Positions 59,192-61,290 of a stretch of DNA of 61,290 bases are shown here, one piece after another (the first letter of the stretch is position 1; each line of letters opens with the position of its first letter). Source of the DNA: JANNMJ01 sp031397815 (GTDB taxonomy: Bacteria; Bacteroidota; Bacteroidia; Cytophagales; Hymenobacteraceae); contig JANNMJ010000058.1 of NCBI GenBank assembly GCA_031397815.1, positions 1 through 61,290 of the forward strand. Reading direction: 5' to 3'. The translations under genes were made by a program, and so were the position numbers. The notes under the pieces were generated by a model. The model was not told the origin of the DNA. It did no database searches and was given only the letters and a program-made list of their open reading frames with translations.

Positions 59192-60640
59192 ATGCGTCTA
59201 ATTACCCAAGCTCTTGCTTCGTTAACACTAACTGCTGGCATAGCCCTCACGGCTTCCGCCCAACCTACCCCGCAGCCGGTGCCCAAGACGAATCCGCTGC
59301 CGGTGTATGTGCACTATATGCCGTGGTTCGAGACCCCCGCGACTAACAACGGCGCGTGGGGGCTGCACTGGACGATGTCGAATCAGAACCCCAACGTCAT
59401 CGTGAATGCCGCGACGGGCAAGCGGCAGATTGCGGCGCATTACTACCCGCTGATCGGGCCGTACGCGTCGTCGGACCGCGATGTGATCGAGTATCACCTG
59501 CTGCTGACCAAGTACGCGGGCATCGATGGCGTGCTGCTCGATTATTACGGCAACGGCGCGAATGATCTGCCGCTGATTCTGCGTAATACTGATTCCCTCG
59601 TAAACCGCACGGCGAGCGTGGGGATTAAATTCGGGATGGTGTTCGAAGAACAGTTTGCGCCGACCTTGGCCGCCGCCACGGCTAATATGGGGCTTGTCGG
59701 GAGCCGATATATTTCTCGGCCAAACTACATTCGGCAGCCGAATGGGAAGCCGCTGGTGCTGGTTTTTGGTCCCCAACGCTACCAAACGCCCGCCGACTGG
59801 ACGCAGATTCTCGGCGCGTTGCCCACTGACCCCGAATTCTTGACGCTGTGGTACGAATCGGCTGATGCTGGCGCGAATGCGGACGGTGAATTCAGCTGGA
59901 TTTACTCAGATTTTCTGAACGGCCTGCGTAATTTTTATCAGAATCGGTCGACGACGCTTGGCACCGTGGGTGGGTCGGCGTATCCGGGGTTTGATTCGTT
60001 TTATGCGCAGGGCGGCTGGAGCGGCCCGACGTGGACGATACCGCTCAATAACGGACAGGCGCTCGATCAGACGCTCGCGTTGGCGGGGCAGAACCAAGGG
60101 CGGATGGATTTTTTGCAGCTCGCCACTTTCAACGATTTTGGCGAAGGCACGATGCTCGAACCGACCGAGGAATTCGGCTTCTCGTTTTTGAATAAAGTGC
60201 AGGTGTTCACGGGTGTGCCGTATGGCGTGCCGGAGCTAACGCTCGTGCATCGGCTGTACAAGCTACGGAAACGTTATCCGGCGGTGCCCGGCATTCAGGC
60301 CGCGCTCAATGAAGCCTCTGCCGATTTGAGCGCTTTGCTGGTGCCGGAGGCTACGGTCATCATCGATTCGCTCGAAAACCTGACGCCGCAAGCGGTCGCC
60401 GGGGCCTCGGCGGTTTCGCTTTTTATGCTCAGTCCGAACCCCGTCGGGCAGCGCCTCACACTAACCCTCGCGGATGAATTCACGACTGGCGCGCTGCGAA
60501 TCATCGATTTGCGCGGCCGGGTGGTCTGGACGGGCGCTCCCGGATCAGTAGTAGATGTTTCCGGCTTAGCGCCGGGCTTCTACTTCGCGGAGCTGACCAG
60601 CGGTGGGCAGCGGCAAGTGCGGCGCTTTGCGAAGGAGTAG
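59192..60640 (+). CDS. GH71/99-like glycoside hydrolase with T9SS sorting domain
   Basis: This 482-aa secreted protein has a signal peptide (LASLTLTAGIALTASAQ) and a glycoside hydrolase-like barrel. YVHYMPWFETP, GAWGLHWTMSNQNPN, IAAHYYPLIGPYASSDRDVIEYHLLL and GIDGVLLDYYG look like GH71/GH99-type enzymes. FNDFGEGTMLEPTEEFGF is like the usual WNEWGEG end of that clan and carries likely catalytic carboxylates. A T9SS C-terminal domain (LFMLSPNPVGQRLTLTL to GGQRQVRRFAKE) follows. Likely target is an alpha-glucan or mannan; specificity unknown. Confidence 0.8.
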   Translation: MRLITQALASLTLTAGIALTASAQPTPQPVPKTNPLPVYVHYMPWFETPATNNGAWGLHWTMSNQNPNVIVNAATGKRQIAAHYYPLIGPYASSDRDVIEYHLLLTKYAGIDGVLLDYYGNGANDLPLILRNTDSLVNRTASVGIKFGMVFEEQFAPTLAAATANMGLVGSRYISRPNYIRQPNGKPLVLVFGPQRYQTPADWTQILGALPTDPEFLTLWYESADAGANADGEFSWIYSDFLNGLRNFYQNRSTTLGTVGGSAYPGFDSFYAQGGWSGPTWTIPLNNGQALDQTLALAGQNQGRMDFLQLATFNDFGEGTMLEPTEEFGFSFLNKVQVFTGVPYGVPELTLVHRLYKLRKRYPAVPGIQAALNEASADLSALLVPEATVIIDSLENLTPQAVAGASAVSLFMLSPNPVGQRLTLTLADEFTTGALRIIDLRGRVVWTGAPGSVVDVSGLAPGFYFAELTSGGQRQVRRFAKE

Positions 60641-60659
60641 GAAGGAAAGTTTTAATCTA

Positions 60660-61118
60660 ATGAGTGCTACAATGGATCAGGAAACCACCAGCTCCAGCCA
60701 AAGCGAACGCCGCCCGGCACCTTTCGCGCAGACGTACTTCCACGGAACAAAGGCCGATTTACGCGTCGGTGATTTCATCGAAGTTGGTTTCAGCTCGAAT
60801 TTCGGCCAACGGAAGAATGCAAAATACATCTTCCTGTCCGCCACGCTGGATGCGGCTATCTGGGGTGCCGAGCTGGCCATCGGGGAAGGCCACGAACGTA
60901 TCTATCTGGTAGAGCCAACCGGGCCGATAGAGGACGACCCGGATCTGACGGATAAAAAATTCCCCGGCAATCCGACGAAGTCTTACCGCTCAGAGCATCC
61001 GTTTAAGGTGCTGGGTGAGGTGGTTGGGTGGCAGAGTCATCCGGCGGAACAGGTGAAAGCGATGAAAGACGCGCTTGATAAGCTGAGGGAGCGCGGGATT
61101 GAGTCGTTGAACGACTGA
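60660..61118 (+). CDS. arr: NAD-dependent rifamycin ADP-ribosyltransferase
   Basis: This 152-aa enzyme matches the Arr family: AQTYFHGTKADLRVGDFIE, GFSSNFGQRKNAKYIFLSATLDAAIWGAELA, ERIYLVEPTGPIEDDPDLTDKKFPGNPTKSYRS and LGEVVGWQSHPAEQV. Arr enzymes transfer ADP-ribose to rifamycins and inactivate them, giving resistance. The length fits the family (about 140-150). I start at ATG 60660; a second ATG four codons on is possible. It lies 20 bp behind the GH-like gene and next to an insertion sequence, consistent with mobility. Confidence 0.93.
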   Translation: MSATMDQETTSSSQSERRPAPFAQTYFHGTKADLRVGDFIEVGFSSNFGQRKNAKYIFLSATLDAAIWGAELAIGEGHERIYLVEPTGPIEDDPDLTDKKFPGNPTKSYRSEHPFKVLGEVVGWQSHPAEQVKAMKDALDKLRERGIESLND

Positions 61119-61150
61119 GTGAGTTGTAACATCGATAAGACCAACTCAAG

Positions 61151-61290
61151 CAGGACTTACGCACCTAGGTTACCTTCGCTTTTCTGATCGTTTATGTTGA
61201 CCGTTTCAGCGTACGTCGAATATTTGATTGCCACGCAGCGCAACTATACCTGTACGCATCTGGCGGCGCACCTTTCAGGGGTAAGTCACG
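61151..61290 (+). mobile_element. Insertion sequence, left end (cut by window)
   Basis: Begins near caggacttacgcacc, a sequence like IS ends, and contains the start of a transposase gene. The right part lies outside the window, so inverted repeats and family cannot be checked. Confidence 0.6.
61194..61290 (+). CDS. Transposase, N-terminal fragment
   Basis: The first 32 residues (MLTVSAYVEYLIATQRNYTC, then THLAAHLSGVSH) resemble the N-terminus of IS701-type DDE transposases common in Bacteroidota. The gene runs off the window end. The call is from memory of that pattern. Confidence 0.65.
   Translation, partial: MLTVSAYVEYLIATQRNYTCTHLAAHLSGVSH

Overview
The window looks like chromosomal DNA of a GC-rich Bacteroidota, most likely Cytophagales close to Hymenobacter. 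This is inferred from several signs: many secreted proteins ending in type IX secretion (T9SS) sorting domains, Bacteroidota-style -7 boxes (TAnnTTTG) with no obvious Shine-Dalgarno sites, an IcmF-type fused acyl-CoA mutase, and a high-GC AccD of the Cytophagales type. No rRNA, tRNA or CRISPR array was recognised.

Layout. 1-3.0 kb: an efflux adaptor gene and a frameshifted TolC-like gene, both on the minus strand. 3.0-3.4 kb: a cluster of inverted dispersed repeats. 3.4-11.7 kb: mostly housekeeping and envelope genes (an SH3-like secreted protein, cystathionine gamma-synthase/lyase, an HD hydrolase, two coiled-coil/OmpA lipoproteins, AccD, a glycine-zipper OmpA lipoprotein, an MBL hydrolase and a radical SAM/SPASM protein). 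11.7-31.4 kb: a 20 kb minus-strand block made of three paralogous modules. Each module is an ECF sigma factor, then a protein joining a short cytoplasmic part, one membrane helix, a repeat linker and an outer-membrane barrel, then a ~920-960 aa T9SS-exported repeat protein. One module carries an extra T9SS protein. 31.5-41.3 kb: gamma-carbonic anhydrase, a CorC/CNNM-like protein, DsbD, an Lrp regulator, a PIN toxin-antitoxin locus, GNAT, an NAD-binding oxidoreductase and a type I pullulanase. 41.7-44.0 kb: a T9SS amidase with CUB and PPC domains. 44.0-46.0 kb: a gene-poor, repeat-rich stretch with one orphan gene. 46.0-54.0 kb: an M23 peptidase lipoprotein, a four-gene overlapping operon (DoxX-like, DUF2071-like, membrane methyltransferase, small membrane protein), VOC, NmrA, a lipoprotein and a Reg_prop-type propeller lipoprotein. 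54.4-61.3 kb: IcmF, a transglutaminase-like protein, an orphan, a GH71/99-like T9SS enzyme, a rifamycin ADP-ribosyltransferase (Arr) and the start of an insertion sequence.

The most interesting system is the triplicated sigma/barrel/T9SS block. In all three copies the sigma stop codon overlaps the barrel start codon (ATGA). Upstream of each sigma gene, and also upstream of the T9SS gene of module C, I find the same two-part motif on the minus strand: GTAG(CC/GA), 17 bp, GTCTT. This fits an autoregulated ECF regulon whose output includes the surface protein. The barrel protein could carry a signal from the cell surface to the sigma factor within one polypeptide. That topology is an inference from sequence and has not been shown.
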